From the NCBI GenBank assembly GCA_003049485.1, contig PYST01000019.1, forward strand, positions 151,470-215,469: 64,000 bases of DNA, given 5' to 3'. This DNA is from Ophioceras dolichostomum. Its lineage: Eukaryota > Ascomycota > Sordariomycetes > Magnaporthales > Ophioceraceae. Shown here one piece after another: positions 62,288-64,000 of the stretch; within the stretch, counting starts at the first letter, position 1; each line of letters starts with the position of its first letter. Under the pieces are notes generated by a model. The model made no database searches, was not told where the DNA came from, and saw only the letters and a program-made list of their open reading frames with translations. The position numbers and the translations under genes were made by a program.

Positions 62288-63302
62288 ATACCTACCTAGA
62301 TACCCAAGGTCGTTCAGGACTGCTGCCCACGGTTTGCTGCAGAACGATGATGGCTTATGAGTTCATGCTATGGCTTCCAAGATACTTGGCTGAAATATCT
62401 AGCTGCGAGGGATTCCAGTGCCCCATTCGCCAAGGTGCGCAGAGCGCAGACTTAATGTCGAGATTCACCAGCAATCGCAGTTCGCCTTTGGTGCCCCACC
62501 TGCCGTCGCTGCTGGCCAAATGTTTTGAGATGTTGGGGGTTCGTCGCTACACCTCTGCACGCAACCATGCATCCACAAACACCCGCACGCATACCAACGC
62601 TAGCTTGATACAAGCACCTTAGGATGACACGGAAGTAATATGCCGCCCGCTTGATGATGATACAATGAAATCGCTGCTTCAGAAACGCCGTCAGGATCCC
62701 TTGCGTCGACTTAGCTCTCATCCGTCTCTTCCGCAGGGGCGACGGTGTCTGACGGCCGGCTCCATGTCCGAATATGGCCTGTTCGAACCTCAGTAAAAAA
62801 GCACCGGAAGTATAACATCAAGGGGATGTCGCTAAAGAGGGGGTGATGGTCGATTTCGTTTGCTTACCAGACTTGCAGCTAATGATGATCGAATCCTCTG
62901 TGAACTCCAGCCAGCACAAGGGATCTTTGTCGACGAGTTTGGACTACCAAGTGAGTGAGATCAAGAGTCAGAACGGTATCAAGCAATTTTCACAGCAGCG
63001 TATCTTGCTGCGAGAGGTACAACATTGGGAACAGAAAAAAAAACAAAAAAAAAACAAAAAACTGGCAGACACAGCGGTTTGGGCAAAGGAAATCGGGCTA
63101 TGCTTACGCAAACAGGCGGCAGCATCGCCGTTCTCGATCGTGGCTCGACTGGTCGTGGGAGCACCTTCGACGACTCGCTGGATAGCACAGAATCCGATCG
63201 CACTCTACTGGACGACGTATTCTGCGTCTCTGCTCGCTGCAGAGGTGATGCGACCGAGCTTCTGTTTCTAATGGAAGCCTGCACACAACAGGATGGAACA
63301 GG
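62288..63302. other. spacer downstream of NSE2
   Basis: No gene seen. A tagatacctacctagatacc motif follows the stop codon. An A-rich tract is at 63036-63060. Confidence 0.55.
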
Positions 63303-63675
63303 AAAAAAAAAAGTCAGTCAGTGAGGCTGGGTCGGGTGCCGGTCGCAGCGGTAGTGGACGTGGGTGGTGATAGCTTCAAAATGCGACTTCTGCTTCTGCA
63401 GCATGCGGTTGGTGGTGATATCTTCAAATGTGACGTCTGCAGCGTGCAGAAAGTAGCCGAAAAAAAGAGATATCAACTTGGAAAAAATATCAAAAAGTTC
63501 AGTCGCGGTCCCGGAGGCGTCCCCCCGGAACCGGTCCCTATGAAAAATCCCCAACTGAGCCCCCCCAGCGGGAATTTTTATCTCGAACCGGACTCGAACT
63601 CCCAACCTAGGGGGGACTAGATTGGGAGACTTATCCGAACCGGCGCTGCCTCCCTACCACTTGACCACCCAACCA
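63303..63675 (-). mobile_element. tRNA-derived SINE-like element
   Basis: Minus strand. A pol III A box tggtcaagtggt (63667-63656) and B box gttcgagtcc (63599-63590) sit about 57 bp apart, as in tRNA genes. The sequence does not fold as a clean tRNA: the T-stem and acceptor stem do not pair, and a 10-bp perfect hairpin (cccaatctag/ctaggttggg) fills the region before the B box. The body contains an internal near-duplicate of about 20 nt (gaagatatcaccacca and gaagctatcaccaccc). It ends in a T10 run (63312-63303), a plausible pol III terminator or SINE tail. Total about 370 bp. No target-site duplication was verified. Confidence 0.6.
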
Positions 63676-64000
63676 CCCTCGTGGCCAGGAGGCGGACGCG
63701 GTAGGTTGTTTCAAAATTTGGCTTATATGGGCATTGATAAATGCATGTGATATCGCCGGTGAGGGGACGCCGGTGACGTAGTGAATACCTCCCCAAAACG
63801 CGACGGGACGCGACGCGATGCGGGCAGGAGCGTGACTTCAGATTCTGGACGAGGCAGTGGCTGCTCCAGTGACTGCCCCGCCCCTCTGTTTGCAATGCAG
63901 GCCAGGCAAGCAAGCAGGCGAGCAAACCGACTCCACGAACAGTCGAAGGTGACGACGACGGACCAACGCCCACAGGAAGAAAAATAAAGGGGGGGGGGGG
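63676..64000. other. contig end with terminal poly-G
   Basis: No gene seen. The window closes with 12 G, probably an assembly end at a homopolymer. Confidence 0.6.

Noticed and set aside
1..64000. CRISPR arrays, bacterial operons, insertion sequences, telomeric repeats
   Set aside because: None seen; introns and gene content are fungal nuclear and no telomere-type hexamer arrays are present.

Overview
The window looks like nuclear DNA of a filamentous ascomycete (Pezizomycotina, most likely Sordariomycetes). Genes carry short GT-AG introns of about 50-120 bp. There is a VIVID-like LOV photoreceptor, a Brc1-type BRCT protein, a peroxisomal SKL-terminated hydrolase, fungal-only proteins and long gene-poor spacers. 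The two assembly gaps sit in or beside homopolymers, and the last bases are poly-G, so this is probably a short-read contig. Genus cannot be fixed from the sequence alone.

Layout. 0-3 kb: a six-exon CorA-like two-TM membrane protein. 3-10.5 kb: two paralogous kinase-like/TPR genes, tail to tail, about 300 bp apart. They share two intron positions and phases and a CxxC junction motif, and they have opposite defects in the kinase core. 10.5-21.6 kb: gene-poor, with one Gly/Pro/His-rich low-complexity protein. 21.6-24.6 kb: a 968-aa single-pass membrane protein. 26-37 kb: CCDC174-like protein, a small secreted protein broken by a frameshift, VPS25 (ESCRT-II), a Brc1/Rtt107-like BRCT protein, and a PTS1 alpha/beta-hydrolase. 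37.7-47.2 kb: TRAPPC11, RXT2 (Rpd3L) and a membrane-anchored fungal protein.

47.3-49.4 kb has no protein gene but holds, on the minus strand, an intron-rich non-coding host gene with six box C/D snoRNAs. Their guides match rRNA sites with the methylated base opposite the fifth nucleotide upstream of box D'. They correspond to yeast snR78, snR77, snR76, snR75, snR74 and snR73, in the yeast cluster order; snR72 was not found. A seventh C/D-like candidate without a recognised target lies downstream.

49.7-64 kb: an Fpg-type DNA glycosylase, a small cupin with a 15-nt exon, a decayed fungal gene between degenerate direct repeats, the VIVID-like photoreceptor with a GATC-rich upstream region, the SUMO ligase NSE2/MMS21, and a tRNA-derived SINE-like element near the end. 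Three genes serve genome stability (Brc1-like, Fpg, NSE2) and two serve trafficking (VPS25, TRAPPC11), but they are not arranged as a functional cluster. The most unusual protein-coding feature is the inverted kinase-like/TPR pair; the most securely decoded hidden feature is the snoRNA cluster. Coding models were built by hand from splice consensus, reading phase and family resemblance recalled from memory; no database search was possible.
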